Notes: generated by a model from the sequence alone, not told the origin. 64,000 nt of DNA from Cryobacterium lactosi (GCF_004403945.1 NZ_SOHM01000007.1:124001-188000), one strand, 5' to 3'. Counted from the stretch's first letter, positions 49,747 through 58,822 are shown. Made by a program: numbers and translations.

Positions 49747-49749
49747 GGG

Positions 49750-50310
49750 CTACACCTCACTTTCTTCGGTGCCGAATTCTGTCTTGCCAGGTGCTCTGGT
49801 GGAACTGATCGCCTCGGTGATCGCCCGGCGATCGACGGGGTCGCTGAAGCGGAAGTAGCTGTCCACGCCCTCTGGGACGTTGTGCGCCGGGGCGTCTGTT
49901 GGGGTGGTGTTCAGTCCCCAGCCGAGCCGCAACAGGCCGCCGGGTTCGACGACCCGGTCGATGGCCACGGTGGCGTCTGCCACGACCTGCACGGCATCCG
50001 TGGGGATGAACAGGGTGGGCGAGCCGGCCAGTTCGAGCAGCACGCCCCGCTCGAAGACGGAGACACCGCCGCGGGCGCGGAAGCCGAGCCCGGGGATGTT
50101 CAGCCGCTCCAGCGGCGTGTCGCGCGGCGTGGTGGCCACGTACAGGGCTGCGGCCGAGGCCAGCTCGCGTCCGAGGTCGGCGGGCTGCGGGTAGCCGGCG
50201 GGCAGCGCGGCATCCCGTTTGCTGCGCCGGCGCCAGGAGCGCAGCATCAGGGCCAGAACGGTCAGCAGGACCAGGGCCGTGATGATCGTCGCGACCGTGC
50301 GGCTACTCAT
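49750..50310 (-). CDS. Membrane-anchored PH-like protein of the pyr operon
   Basis: A 186-residue protein with one N-terminal transmembrane helix (about 5-24), a basic stop-transfer patch (RSWRRRSKRD) and a beta-rich cytoplasmic domain (ARGGVSVFERGVLLEL, TLFIPTDAVQVVAD, LLRLGWGL) resembling the bacterial PH-like protein encoded between pyrC and carA in actinobacteria (Rv1382 type). Function unknown; constant placement suggests a role linked to pyrimidine supply or the envelope. Its ATG overlaps the pyrC stop by eight bases. Confidence 0.8.
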   Translation of the reverse strand: MSSRTVATIITALVLLTVLALMLRSWRRRSKRDAALPAGYPQPADLGRELASAAALYVATTPRDTPLERLNIPGLGFRARGGVSVFERGVLLELAGSPTLFIPTDAVQVVADATVAIDRVVEPGGLLRLGWGLNTTPTDAPAHNVPEGVDSYFRFSDPVDRRAITEAISSTRAPGKTEFGTEESEV

Positions 50311-51649
50311 GGCTGCCCAGTGCCAGGGCCGCCCGGGCGGCTCCGATCTCGGCCGGGGTGCGCAGCACGCCGTCGAGCACCGTGGCGTAGCCCCGGTGGA
50401 AGGTGGCCAGCACCTGACCGGGAAGGGTCATCTCCAGGTAGGGCGAGTTGACGCCCTTGCCGATCAGGTTCTGCCGGCCGAACACGCGCCGGGCGCTGGG
50501 GTCGTAGAGGGTCAGTTCGGCGGGCGCGCCGACGGTGAGCTGCTGGCCCTGGCCCTGGATGCGCCCGATACGGGCCGGGGTGGTGGAGAGGACTCGGACA
50601 AGATCGTTCCAGTCCAGGAATCCGGTCTCGACCACGGCGGCGTGGGCCACCGACAGGGCCGATTCGAGGCCGACCATGCCGTTGGCGGCGGCGTCCCATT
50701 CGCAGTCCTTGGACTCCACCGGGTGCGGGGCATGGTCGGTGGCGATGATGTCGATGGTGCCGTCGGCCAGACCCTGGCGCAGCGCCTCGACGTCTTCGCG
50801 GCGGCGGAGCGGCGGGTTCACCTTGTAGCGGGCGTCGTAGCCGGCGACCAGTTCCTCGGTGAGCAGCAGGTGGTGCGGGGTGACCTCGGCGGTGACGTTG
50901 ATACCCCGGGCCTTGGCCCAGCGCACCACGTCGACGGCTCCGGCGGTGGAGACGTGGCAGACGTGCAGCCGGGAGCCCACGTGCTCGGCCAGCAACACGT
51001 CCCTGGCGATGATCGATTCCTCGGCGACGGCCGGCCAGCCGGTGAGGCCGAGTTCGCTGGAAAGCGCGCCCTCGTTCATCTGGGCGCCCACGGTGAGGCG
51101 CGGTTCCTGGGAGTGCTGGGCGACCACGCCGTCGAAGGCCTTGACGTACTCGAGCGCCCGGCGCATCAGCAGCGGGTCGGAGACGCAGAAGCCGTCGTCG
51201 GAGAAGACCCGCACGTTGGCGCGGCTGGCGGCCATGGCGCCGAGTTCGGCGAGCCGCTCGCCGGCCAGGCCCACGGTGACGGCACCGATCGGTTGCACGG
51301 TGACGTACCCGGCGCTCTCCCCCAGCGCGAGCACCTGCTCGACGACACCGGCGGTGTCCTGCACCGGCGAGGTGTTGGCCATGGCGAACACCGTGGTGAA
51401 GCCGCCGATCGCGGCGGCCTGGCTGCCGGTGAGCACGGTTTCGCTCTGTTCGTAACCGGGTTCGCGCAGGTGCGTGTGCAGGTCGACCAGGCCGGGGAGG
51501 GCGATCAGGCCGTCGGCGTCGATCACGGTGGCGCCCGCGTCGGAGAGCCCAGTGCCCATCTCGGAGATGCGACCGCCGTCCAGCAGCAGGTCGGTGGTGG
51601 TTCCGTTGCTCAGCTGCGCTCCGCGCACAAGGTAACGTTCGCTCGACAT
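50303..51649 (-). CDS. pyrC: Dihydroorotase
   Basis: Zinc amidohydrolase cyclising carbamoyl aspartate. The 448-residue protein has the metal motif DLHTHLREPG, the substrate segment MANTSPVQDT, later His residues (VAQHSQEP, LHVCHVSTAG) and the catalytic Asp in IIATDHAPHPVESKDCEW. It abuts pyrB (TGA then ATG) and overlaps the PH-like gene. Confidence 0.97.
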   Translation of the reverse strand: MSSERYLVRGAQLSNGTTTDLLLDGGRISEMGTGLSDAGATVIDADGLIALPGLVDLHTHLREPGYEQSETVLTGSQAAAIGGFTTVFAMANTSPVQDTAGVVEQVLALGESAGYVTVQPIGAVTVGLAGERLAELGAMAASRANVRVFSDDGFCVSDPLLMRRALEYVKAFDGVVAQHSQEPRLTVGAQMNEGALSSELGLTGWPAVAEESIIARDVLLAEHVGSRLHVCHVSTAGAVDVVRWAKARGINVTAEVTPHHLLLTEELVAGYDARYKVNPPLRRREDVEALRQGLADGTIDIIATDHAPHPVESKDCEWDAAANGMVGLESALSVAHAAVVETGFLDWNDLVRVLSTTPARIGRIQGQGQQLTVGAPAELTLYDPSARRVFGRQNLIGKGVNSPYLEMTLPGQVLATFHRGYATVLDGVLRTPAEIGAARAALALGSHE

Positions 51650-52600
51650 TCAGTGATCCTCTCGGTCGCCCGATAACAGCAGGTACAACGCCGCCATGCG
51701 CACGCTGACCCCGTTTGCGACCTGTTCGCGCACGGTGGACCGTTCAGAGTCGGCCGCGGCGGAGGAGATCTCCAGGCCGCGATTCATCGGTCCGGGGTGC
51801 ATGACAATGCTATGCGACGAGAGCCGGGCGAAGCGCTCGTCGTCCAGGCCCCAGCGGCGGGAGTATTCGCGGCTGTTCGGGAAGAACGCCGCGTTCATCC
51901 GTTCGGCCTGGATGCGCAGCATCATGACCACGTCGGGGCCGGCGTCGATGGCGGCGTCCAGGTCGTAGCCGATGGTGGCCGGCCAGGCCGAGGTGTCGGC
52001 GGGCACCAGGGTGGGCGGGGCGATGAAGGTCACCTGCGCGCCCAGCGTGTTCAGCAGCCACAGGTTGGAGCGGGCCACCCTCGAGTGCAGGATGTCGCCG
52101 ACGATGGTGACCGTGACGCCGTCGAGGCCGCGGCCGCGGGACGCCGGGCCGTGCAGGCGGCGCCGGATGGTGAACGCGTCGAGCAGGGCCTGGGTGGGGT
52201 GTTCGTGGGTGCCGTCGCCGGCGTTGATGATGCCGGCGTCGATCCAGCCGCTGCCGGCCAGCACCTGCGGGGCGCCCGAGGCGGGGTGGCGGATGACGAC
52301 GCCGTCTGCGCCCATCGCGGCGAGGGTCTGCGCGGTGTCTTTCAGGCTCTCGCCCTTGGACACGCTGGAGCCCTTGGCGCTGAAGTTGATCACGTCGGCG
52401 CTGAGCCGCTTGGCGGCGGCCTCGAAGGAGATGCGGGTGCGGGTGGAGTCCTCGAAGAACAGGTTCACCACGGTCTTGCCGCGCAGCGTCGGGAGCTTCT
52501 TGACCTCACGGTTGGCCACATCCGCCATGTCTTCGGCGATGTCGAGCAGGGTGACGGCGTCGTCGCGGTTGAGCGACTTGGTGGAGAGCAGGTGCCTCAT
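51650..52600 (-). CDS. pyrB: Aspartate carbamoyltransferase catalytic chain
   Basis: Condenses aspartate with carbamoyl phosphate. The 316-residue protein shows [19 protein letters not shown] (carbamoyl phosphate site), the mobile-loop [24 protein letters not shown] and the late MHPGPMNRG. No regulatory pyrI gene is nearby, as usual in Gram-positives. The ATG overlaps the pyrR stop (ATGA). Confidence 0.98.
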   Translation of the reverse strand: MRHLLSTKSLNRDDAVTLLDIAEDMADVANREVKKLPTLRGKTVVNLFFEDSTRTRISFEAAAKRLSADVINFSAKGSSVSKGESLKDTAQTLAAMGADGVVIRHPASGAPQVLAGSGWIDAGIINAGDGTHEHPTQALLDAFTIRRRLHGPASRGRGLDGVTVTIVGDILHSRVARSNLWLLNTLGAQVTFIAPPTLVPADTSAWPATIGYDLDAAIDAGPDVVMMLRIQAERMNAAFFPNSREYSRRWGLDDERFARLSSHSIVMHPGPMNRGLEISSAAADSERSTVREQVANGVSVRMAALYLLLSGDREDH

Positions 52601-53142
52601 TCTTCTACCCCTCCCTCAATGCTGACGAACTCGTCGCCGTCCACCTCTGTGACGTGCACATTGATGCGTTCGTGGGATGCACTGGGGAGGTTCTTGCCCA
52701 CGAAGTCGGCCCGGATGGGCAGTTCGCGGTGGCCCCGGTCCACCAGTACGGCCAGACGCACGACGCTGGGCCGGCCGTGGTCTCCGAGGGCGTCCAGGGC
52801 GGCGCGGATGGTGCGGCCGGAGTAGAGCACGTCGTCGACGAGCACCACCGTTGCGCCGTCGATACTGCCAGGCACCTGGGTGGGCGACGGGGTGCGGGTG
52901 CGGGTGTGCGCGAGGTCGTCGCGGTACATCGTCACGTCGAGGGATCCGACACGCACGGCGCCGGAGGCCGGTTCGATGCGCTGGATGATCTCGGCGATGC
53001 GCTGGGCGAGGGCCACTCCCCTGGTGGGGATGCCCAGAATGACCAGGTTCTCCGCTCCTCGATTGGACTCCAGGATCTCGTGGGAGATCCGAGTCAACGC
53101 TCGGGTGATGTCAGCCTGGGTGAGCACGGTGCGCTCTGTCAA
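52597..53142 (-). CDS. pyrR: PyrR regulator / uracil phosphoribosyltransferase
   Basis: UMP-responsive RNA-binding regulator of the pyr operon with uracil phosphoribosyltransferase activity. The 181-residue protein has the PRPP motif [18 protein letters not shown] at about 97-114 and the typical [14 protein letters not shown]. The start is a TTG at 53140-53142 with a strong AGGAGG (53148-53153) five bases upstream; no ATG or GTG fits. A PyrR-type binding hairpin lies three bases before that ribosome binding site, so it probably represses its own translation and that of the coupled genes when UMP is plentiful. Confidence 0.96.
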   Translation of the reverse strand: MTERTVLTQADITRALTRISHEILESNRGAENLVILGIPTRGVALAQRIAEIIQRIEPASGAVRVGSLDVTMYRDDLAHTRTRTPSPTQVPGSIDGATVVLVDDVLYSGRTIRAALDALGDHGRPSVVRLAVLVDRGHRELPIRADFVGKNLPSASHERINVHVTEVDGDEFVSIEGGVEE

Positions 53143-53156
53143 ACCAACCTCCTTTC

Positions 53157-53172
53157 CCGTCTCACAGGACGG
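53157..53172 (-). promoter_or_regulatory. PyrR-binding hairpin in the pyr leader
   Basis: On the minus strand CCGTC-CTGTGA-GACGG forms a 5-bp stem with a hexaloop fitting CNGNGA, and the sequence TCCTGTGAG fits the PyrR consensus UCCNGNGAG. It is followed after three bases by the pyrR AGGAGG. No terminator/antiterminator pair is visible, pointing to translational repression as described in mycobacteria, not attenuation. Confidence 0.75.
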
Positions 53173-53181
53173 CTCTTAAAG

Positions 53182-53210
53182 TAGGTCTTAGGTACCCCTA
53201 GACCCTAGCA
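53182..53210 (-). promoter_or_regulatory. Candidate pyr operon promoter and dyad
   Basis: TGCTAGGGT (53202-53210) is an extended -10 on the minus strand, about 60 bases before pyrR. It overlaps an imperfect inverted repeat from 53182 to 53207 (TAGG-TCTAGG against CCT-AGACCTA with one bulge on each side), which could be an operator or a 5' hairpin. Confidence 0.4.
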
Positions 53211-53366
53211 TCCTCGCGCCTGCCCCCGCCCGCGCCTCCCCCTCGCGAACTGTGAGTTAAGCCCCATGTTTTCGCGATTTTGTGTGCTTTTCTCACGGTT
53301 CGCGGATGCGTCGGGTGGGGTGTGGGGGCGGGCGGCGGCAGTGAGGGTGGGTGAGACCATCTCATT

Positions 53367-55091
53367 ATGAGTGACCCCGACCAGGCAGTACCGCCCGCTC
53401 CGGATGATGACCATTACTCTCCGGAGTCCGCTCCACCTGGCAACACCCCGCCCGCCGTCTCCCCCACCGAATCTCGGTCGATGCCGGCCGCCTCGGCCCA
53501 GCCGGCCGAGACTGCCCCGCCTGAATCCGGCTCGACCGGACCAGGCTCGACCGAACCCGACCCGACTGGACCCGGCCCGACTGAACCCGCTGATCGTGAG
53601 GCCTATGTTCCCAATCCAGCCTTGGACGAGTTGGTCTGCACGGAGCTGGCCCGCCGCACCGAGCTGATCGCGGCCGAGGCCCGGGCCATCGCGCACGCGC
53701 AGGCCCGGCAGGCCGAGTTCCTCGTGGAGCTGCAGTGCTGGAGCGAGGACCCGCAAGTGTCCTCCCGGCTGCACGGCGACCCGGAAAGCATCCGGCTGGC
53801 CGACCTGAACGCGGCCACCCTGACCGAGGACCAGGCCCGCGCGGCCGCGTATGGTCGGTGGGAGGACCGGGAGGTGGCCCGGCGCACCATCGTGAGCGAG
53901 ACCGCGTGCCTGCTGCGGATGCACGAACGCACGGTGGAACACCTGATGGAGCAGTCCCTCTGGCTCCTGTCGGCCCCCGCGACGTTCGAGGCGCTCTCCA
54001 GCGGGGAGATCAGCTACCGGCACGCCACCGTGCTCATCGACCAGATGCGCACCCTGCCCGCCGAAGACCAAGACGCCTTCGAAGACAAAGTCCTGCCGGA
54101 CGCGAAACGACTCCCGGTCGCCCGATTCACAGACAGAGCCCGCCGGCTCCGGGAAAGACTGCACCCGGAATCCATCGTGACCCGCACCACCAACGCCCTC
54201 GCCGAACGCCACAGCCGGTGGGAAGCCGCCCCGGACGGGATGGGCTGGTTGCACTGGTACGGCACCGCCCACGACACCAAAGCCGCCTACGACCGGATCA
54301 ACACCATGGCGGGGAGACTGAAGAAGCTCGGCGACCCCACGTCGGCGCGCACCGAGCCGGCATCACATGCCGACTCGAACATGGATGATGAGGAGCAGAA
54401 GCGCACCCTCGACCAACTCCGCGCCGACATCACCCGCGCCCTGCTCCTGGACGGCATCACCCCCGACGGCATGGGCGCCGGAATCCGCGGCAAGGTAATG
54501 ATCACCGTGCCCGTGCTCACACTCCTCGGCCTGGACGAGGAACCCGCCACCCTCGAAGGCTACGGGCCCATCTCCCCCGAGATCGCCCGGCAGATCGCCG
54601 GACACGCACCCAGCTTCACCCGGCTGCTCACCCACCCCGAAACCGGAGTCGTACTCTCGCTGGGCAAAACCCAGCACAAGAACACCAAAGCCATGAAAAA
54701 GTGGCTGCGGGTACGCGACGAAACCTGCCGCTTCCCCAGCTGCTCCCGGCCCGCAGTGAAGTCCGACGTCGACCACACCGACCCCTGGGCCGGCGGCGGC
54801 AAGACCAACTGCGACAACCTCGCCCACCTCTGCGAACCCCACCACCGACTCAAACACCTCTCACACTGGCAGGTCACCCAAAAACCCGGCGGCATCCTGC
54901 TCTGGACCTCCCCGGGCAAACGCAGCTACCGCACCGACCCGGCCAACCCCATGGGACCACCCCGACCACAACCACCAGTGGTAGGCCCGAAAACCCGGAA
55001 ACGACCCGCGGAGGAAAGCTACCTGATGCGGCCCCGGCACCGGCCGACCCGGACACCGACACCACCGGTGCCCGACAACCCGCCGTTCTAA
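53367..55091 (+). CDS. DUF222 and HNH endonuclease domain protein
   Basis: A 574-residue protein of the large actinobacterial DUF222-HNH family (13E12-repeat related), whose function is not established. Residues 1-75 are a Pro/Ser/Thr/Glu-rich disordered stretch, including two 10-residue units (GSTGPGSTEP, DPTGPGPTEP; DNA 53529-53588). DUF222 spans about 85-400. The HNH nuclease is at 454-497, with CRFPSC, the DVDHTDPWAGGG core, NLAHLCEPHHRLKH and four candidate zinc cysteines, so catalysis looks possible. The ATG at 53367 is preceded by GAGGGTGGGTGAG. It stands alone on the plus strand, divergent from pyrR; copies are usually multiple per genome. Confidence 0.9.
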   Translation: MSDPDQAVPPAPDDDHYSPESAPPGNTPPAVSPTESRSMPAASAQPAETAPPESGSTGPGSTEPDPTGPGPTEPADREAYVPNPALDELVCTELARRTELIAAEARAIAHAQARQAEFLVELQCWSEDPQVSSRLHGDPESIRLADLNAATLTEDQARAAAYGRWEDREVARRTIVSETACLLRMHERTVEHLMEQSLWLLSAPATFEALSSGEISYRHATVLIDQMRTLPAEDQDAFEDKVLPDAKRLPVARFTDRARRLRERLHPESIVTRTTNALAERHSRWEAAPDGMGWLHWYGTAHDTKAAYDRINTMAGRLKKLGDPTSARTEPASHADSNMDDEEQKRTLDQLRADITRALLLDGITPDGMGAGIRGKVMITVPVLTLLGLDEEPATLEGYGPISPEIARQIAGHAPSFTRLLTHPETGVVLSLGKTQHKNTKAMKKWLRVRDETCRFPSCSRPAVKSDVDHTDPWAGGGKTNCDNLAHLCEPHHRLKHLSHWQVTQKPGGILLWTSPGKRSYRTDPANPMGPPRPQPPVVGPKTRKRPAEESYLMRPRHRPTRTPTPPVPDNPPF

Positions 55092-55093
55092 CC

Positions 55094-55117
55094 CATCCGT
55101 CCTAATTCATCCGTCCT
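55094..55117. repeat. Short direct repeat after the HNH gene
   Basis: CATCCGTCCT occurs at 55094-55103 and 55108-55117, 14 bases apart, just past the HNH stop. Otherwise the 197-base gap to the next gene holds only a 4-bp CCCC-TTGT-GGGG hairpin and no clear promoter. Confidence 0.6.
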
Positions 55118-55288
55118 CATCCACGCATTCCAACTCACGCGACTCAACTCACACGATCGAACCCATCGGATCTGACCCCTTGTGGGGCGGTGCGCACCTC
55201 GCGAAACCGGCTCGGCTTGATTACCCTGCATTGCGACACAACTCAGCGATCTGGAATGCCGCACGCCATGGTGCCAGGAGGTGATCTG

Positions 55289-56566
55289 ATGGGCCCCGCC
55301 GACATGGACCGTCCCGACGAGCACGAGCGTCCCGGTGCCAGCGGGGGTCCCGGTGAGACCGAGCACTCGAAAGGCAGGAGCGGCCAGACCTTCGAGGACG
55401 TACCAGGGAGACCACGTGCTCGGAACGCCCACCCGCCAGAGGATCTGCCTGGGATCCCACCCGCGGAACCGCAAGCTGACCTGCCAGTTGACCCGCCCCA
55501 GGACGGCGCAAGGGACGAGCCACAGGACACTCCCGAAGACCCACCAGCTAACCCGGCAGATCCGGCCGGCCCGCCAGAACCGGCGGGCGACGTCGTGGCG
55601 TCCCTCCCCCTCCCCGGGCACGAGCCCGTCGGCACCCATCGGCAGAACCGCCGCGAAGCCACCGAGGAAGCCTCGACGGCCAGGCCGGAGCCCCGCCAGC
55701 CCTCCGATGTCGAGTCCGAGATCGGCGCACCTGCCGGCCCGATCAGCTTCGTGCGCAGGCGAGAGATCGAGGCGGTGCATCAGGAGATCGAACTCAGCAC
55801 GGGCGATCGCGATCGCGCCTTGGTCGGAGTCAGGAAGTATCGCGAAGCCCTGTTCGCGAACTACTTCCGGCCGCGTTCACCGTTCGTCGTCACGTGGCCG
55901 GACAATCTCTACATCCCCGCCGATGCCGACTACCGCGCCTACTGGAGCACACCGGCTCCGGACGATCATCGCTATCGGTACCGGTGGACGAACGGCCATG
56001 ACGGGCAGCCGGATGGCAGCGACGCGTCGGAGAAGACCGGACAGCTGTTCAGCTGGGTGAATGCATCGGCGATGGATGCCGGCTACATCGGCTTCGCGGG
56101 AACCGGAGTGACGCTCGTGCCCAGGGCCAGTCTCTCATCCGTCACGGTGACGGCCGAAGTGGACCTGGTGGCCGAAAGCCGTTGGTGGTTCCTGCCCGCC
56201 GGACCGATCGGCTTCGCGGCGTTCTCCTACCGGGGCACGGCGTATGTCGCCGGGTGGGAGATCGACCCGGTCACCGGGGCCTGGGAACTGCTGAGCCCGT
56301 TCGGGTCTCGTACCCTGTTCGCCTTCGACGAGACCGGTAAGGGCGGTTCGGCGATCAGTTCACAGCGTCATGCGTTCGCCGACCTCTCGGTCACCCTGCA
56401 ATTGCGCGGCTCGCGGACCTACGCGATCGGCGTCGCCCTGGAAGCGCAGATTTCCTTCGAATGCCGGGACCGCTCCGGGACGCAGTATCTGCCGCGGCCC
56501 GGGGACGATGTGAAACTCTGGGCGTCGATCGCAGGAATCGTTCCGAGCATCACCCTGACGACCTGA
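55289..56566 (+). CDS. Unrecognised protein with disordered N-terminus
   Basis: A 425-residue protein I cannot assign. Residues 1-140 are rich in Pro, Glu, Asp and Gly (disordered, acidic). Residues 145-200 form a charged helical stretch (RRREIEAVHQEIELSTGDRDRAL). Residues 200-425 alternate short beta-like strands and are rich in Trp, Tyr and Gly (ESRWWFLPAGPIGFAAFSYRG, YVAGWEIDPVTGAWELL), suggesting one or two beta-sandwich domains. No signal peptide, membrane segment or catalytic motif is evident. I start at the ATG 55289-55291 because AGGAGGTGAT, a near-perfect anti-16S match, ends four bases before it; the frame is open 33 codons further upstream. It converges with the DsbA-like gene, 21 bases apart. 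Confidence 0.75.
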   Translation: MGPADMDRPDEHERPGASGGPGETEHSKGRSGQTFEDVPGRPRARNAHPPEDLPGIPPAEPQADLPVDPPQDGARDEPQDTPEDPPANPADPAGPPEPAGDVVASLPLPGHEPVGTHRQNRREATEEASTARPEPRQPSDVESEIGAPAGPISFVRRREIEAVHQEIELSTGDRDRALVGVRKYREALFANYFRPRSPFVVTWPDNLYIPADADYRAYWSTPAPDDHRYRYRWTNGHDGQPDGSDASEKTGQLFSWVNASAMDAGYIGFAGTGVTLVPRASLSSVTVTAEVDLVAESRWWFLPAGPIGFAAFSYRGTAYVAGWEIDPVTGAWELLSPFGSRTLFAFDETGKGGSAISSQRHAFADLSVTLQLRGSRTYAIGVALEAQISFECRDRSGTQYLPRPGDDVKLWASIAGIVPSITLTT

Positions 56567-56587
56567 AACCGGCCTCCTGAGCGGCCG

Positions 56588-57616
56588 CTAAGCAGTCGCG
56601 CCGCGAATGAATTCAACCAGCGCCTGCGGGTCGTTGATGGGGCCGCCGTACTGGCTGCCGTTGACCAGGACAGTGGGAGTGCCCTGGATCGAAGTGATGT
56701 CGGCGCCGGGGATGGGGCCGGACAGGGCGGCATCGGTGTTCTGCTGCGACCAGTCCTGGTAGCGCTCGCTGGCGACACAATCGGCGATCGGCGCGCTGCC
56801 GCTGGACAGGGCCACGAGCTCGTCGTTGCTGAGACCGGTGGTGCCCTCTGCCGGCTGGTTCAGGAACAGCGCGGCCAGGTAGTCGAGGGTGGAGTCCGGG
56901 TTGATCGCCGCCTCGCAGGTCAGCGCGGCGGAGGCCCTGGTGGAGTACTCGGAGCCCTGCGACGCCTGGTCCAGGAAGGTGAGCGAGTGCAGGCGGAGGG
57001 TGATGGTTCCCTCGTCGACCATGGCAGCGAGGCTGTCGCCGTTGGCGATGTCGAACTGGCCGCAGTAGGGGCACATAGGGTCGATGTAGAGATCGACAAC
57101 GGCGGCTCCGTTCCCCACCTGGAGGTAGCCGTCGTCCAGGTACGCGGCGCCGGTCTGGCCGGTCGCGTCTTCCAGGACCGGTGGTTCACCAGAACCCATC
57201 GAGGAGGCCGAATTCGCGACGCCGGTGAGGATCGCGCCGAATGCCGCCGTGAAGAACAGCAGGATCACGAGCAACAGCGCAGCGAACCCCAGGCTCACAT
57301 AGCCCAGAACCAGGCCGGTTATGGCCAGTCCCCTGCCGGCCTCGCCGGTGCGCCTGATCTGGCCCAGAGCGATGTGCCCGGTGATCACGGCGGCGATGGA
57401 ACAGCAGAAACCGGTCACCAGCGAGACGATCGCGAGGGTGTTGGTGCGCGGAGCGTAGGGCCCGCCCACCTGCCCGGCGTACGGCGCGGGGAGGACTTGG
57501 TAGGGAGCCGGCGCGGGAGGGGTGGCGTACGACGCGGTCTGCTGGTCGCCTGCTGCTCCAGCTTCCGGTCCTGCAGTGTCCGGTGCCCCGGTGCTGTCGT
57601 CGGTGCGTTCCGTCAT
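56588..57616 (-). CDS. DUF4190-DsbA-like membrane thiol oxidoreductase
   Basis: A 342-residue protein. Residues 1-57 are a Pro/Ala/Gln-rich cytoplasmic segment. Residues 58-132 hold two transmembrane helices with the DUF4190 pattern (SLVTGFCCSIAAVITGHIAL...GRGLAITGLVLGYVSLG). Residues 150-342 are an extracytoplasmic thioredoxin-fold DsbA-like domain with the active site CPYC at 182-185, the cis-Pro region GTPTVLVNG and two further cysteines (ALTCEAA, IADCVAS). It probably forms or shuffles disulfides in exported proteins. The ATG at 57614-57616 has GGGGGAG upstream; longer in-frame extensions overlap nusB. Confidence 0.88.
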   Translation of the reverse strand: MTERTDDSTGAPDTAGPEAGAAGDQQTASYATPPAPAPYQVLPAPYAGQVGGPYAPRTNTLAIVSLVTGFCCSIAAVITGHIALGQIRRTGEAGRGLAITGLVLGYVSLGFAALLLVILLFFTAAFGAILTGVANSASSMGSGEPPVLEDATGQTGAAYLDDGYLQVGNGAAVVDLYIDPMCPYCGQFDIANGDSLAAMVDEGTITLRLHSLTFLDQASQGSEYSTRASAALTCEAAINPDSTLDYLAALFLNQPAEGTTGLSNDELVALSSGSAPIADCVASERYQDWSQQNTDAALSGPIPGADITSIQGTPTVLVNGSQYGGPINDPQALVEFIRGATA

Positions 57617-57638
57617 GGTGCTGCTCCCCCTCGTCGAT

Positions 57639-57667
57639 CCGGACCGGGGCGGATGCACCCGGTCCGG
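57639..57667 (-). terminator. Hairpin between nusB and the DsbA-like gene
   Basis: CCGGACCGGG (57639-57648) pairs perfectly with CCCGGTCCGG (57658-57667) over a 9-base loop, 40 bases past the nusB stop and 22 bases before the next ATG. No T-run; it may end the aroQ-efp-nusB transcription or structure the leader of the DsbA-like gene. Confidence 0.45.
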
Positions 57668-57707
57668 CCTGCCTACGGCCGAAGCCGATACTGCTGGTAC
57701 CGCGGGC

Positions 57708-58127
57708 TCAGGCGGATGGCGCCGTCTGGGCGATCCGGCCGAGCAGCCCGTTGACGAACCCGGCGGAGTCATCCGTCGAGAGCACCTTGGCGGCCTCGAC
57801 GGCCTCGTCGATCGCGACGGCGTGCGGCACGGCGTCGTTGTACAGGATCTCCCAGATGCCGATGCGCAGGATGGCACGGTCGATCGTGGGCATCCTGGAA
57901 AGCGTCCAGCCCTGCGAATACGTCTCGATCAGTTCGTCGATCTCTTCGCGGTGGTCGACGACCCCGTCGACGATGTCACGCGCGTACAACCAGGACACCA
58001 TGCGGGCCGGTTCGTTGGCGGCGCGTTCGGCCTCCATGGCCAGCGACTCTGGGATCGTGGTCTGGCGGATATCAGCGGCGTACAGGATATCGATGGCGCG
58101 TTTGCGCGCCTTGGTACGGGCGCTCAC
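57708..58127 (-). CDS. nusB: Transcription antitermination factor NusB
   Basis: Binds boxA RNA with NusE (S10) to promote antitermination of rRNA operons. The 139-residue all-helical protein carries RKRAIDILYAADIR near the start and DRAILRIGIWEILY and AIDEAVEAAKVLSTDDSAGFVNGLLGRI toward the end. The GTG start at 58125-58127 overlaps the efp stop (TAGTG). Confidence 0.97.
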   Translation of the reverse strand: MSARTKARKRAIDILYAADIRQTTIPESLAMEAERAANEPARMVSWLYARDIVDGVVDHREEIDELIETYSQGWTLSRMPTIDRAILRIGIWEILYNDAVPHAVAIDEAVEAAKVLSTDDSAGFVNGLLGRIAQTAPSA

Positions 58128-58687
58128 TAGTTGACGCGGCCGAGGTAGTCACCGTTGCGGGTGTCGACCTTGACCTTGGTGCCCTGCTCGAGGAACAGCG
58201 GCACCTGGATCTGGTACCCGGTTTCGACGGTCGCGGGCTTGGTGCCGCCGGTGGAGCGGTCGCCCTGCAGGCCCGGCTCGGTGTAGGTGATCTCAAGGAC
58301 GACGGATGCCGGCAGCTCGACGTAGAGCGGGTTTCCGTCGTGCAGGGCCACGGTCACGGCCTGGTTCTCCAGCATGAAGTTGGCGGCATCGCCGACGACG
58401 GCGGAAGACACCGTGAGCTGGTCGTAGTCGGAGACGTCCATGAAGACGTAGGAGTCGCCATCCGCGTAGAGGTACTGGAAGTCGCGGCGATCGACGTTCT
58501 CGGTCTCGATCTTCGCGCCGGCGTTGAAGGTGCGGTCGACGGTCTTGCCCGTGACGACGTTCTTCAGCTTGGTGCGCACGAACGCCCCGCCCTTGCCGGG
58601 CTTGACGTGCTGGAATTCGATGACGGCCCACAGCTGCTTGTCGATGTTGAGGACGACGCCATTTCTAATGTCGGCGGTAGATGCCAT
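58127..58687 (-). CDS. efp: Elongation factor P
   Basis: Relieves ribosome stalling at polyproline stretches. The 186-residue protein has the three beta-barrel domains of EF-P: KOW-like (1-65) with the tip loop PGKGGAF (Lys32, the residue modified or used directly in other species), and two OB folds ending [27 protein letters not shown]. The ATG at 58685-58687 gives the family start [17 protein letters not shown] box 57-62 bases upstream is a likely promoter. Confidence 0.98.
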   Translation of the reverse strand: MASTADIRNGVVLNIDKQLWAVIEFQHVKPGKGGAFVRTKLKNVVTGKTVDRTFNAGAKIETENVDRRDFQYLYADGDSYVFMDVSDYDQLTVSSAVVGDAANFMLENQAVTVALHDGNPLYVELPASVVLEITYTEPGLQGDRSTGGTKPATVETGYQIQVPLFLEQGTKVKVDTRNGDYLGRVN

Positions 58688-58743
58688 GAAGAGGTGTTCC
58701 GTTCGATTCAATTGGGAAGGTGCGCGGCCAAAGGCCTCAGACG

Positions 58744-58749
58744 AGTGTA
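58744..58749 (-). promoter_or_regulatory. Candidate -10 element for efp-nusB
   Basis: TACACT on the minus strand in the 135-base gap between aroQ and efp, leaving a leader of about 50 bases. The -35 region (TCGATC at 17 bases) is weak. Confidence 0.4.
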
Positions 58750-58822
58750 GCCGACAGGCCGCGCCCGATCGATTCCGTCATCTGCGCGATGGCCCGGCCA
58801 GCGTGTTCGGCCGGCCGAAATC

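Noticed and set aside
53367..57616. The HNH gene and its neighbours as a phage-defence or restriction system.
   Set aside because: No methyltransferase, helicase, toxin or sensor domain is present; DUF222-HNH proteins are common, often multi-copy, and not tied to a known defence module.
58750..58822. A terminator after aroQ built from GGCCGGCC repeats.
   Set aside because: The pairing is short and self-palindromic with no T-run, so it is not distinguishable from background GC-rich sequence.
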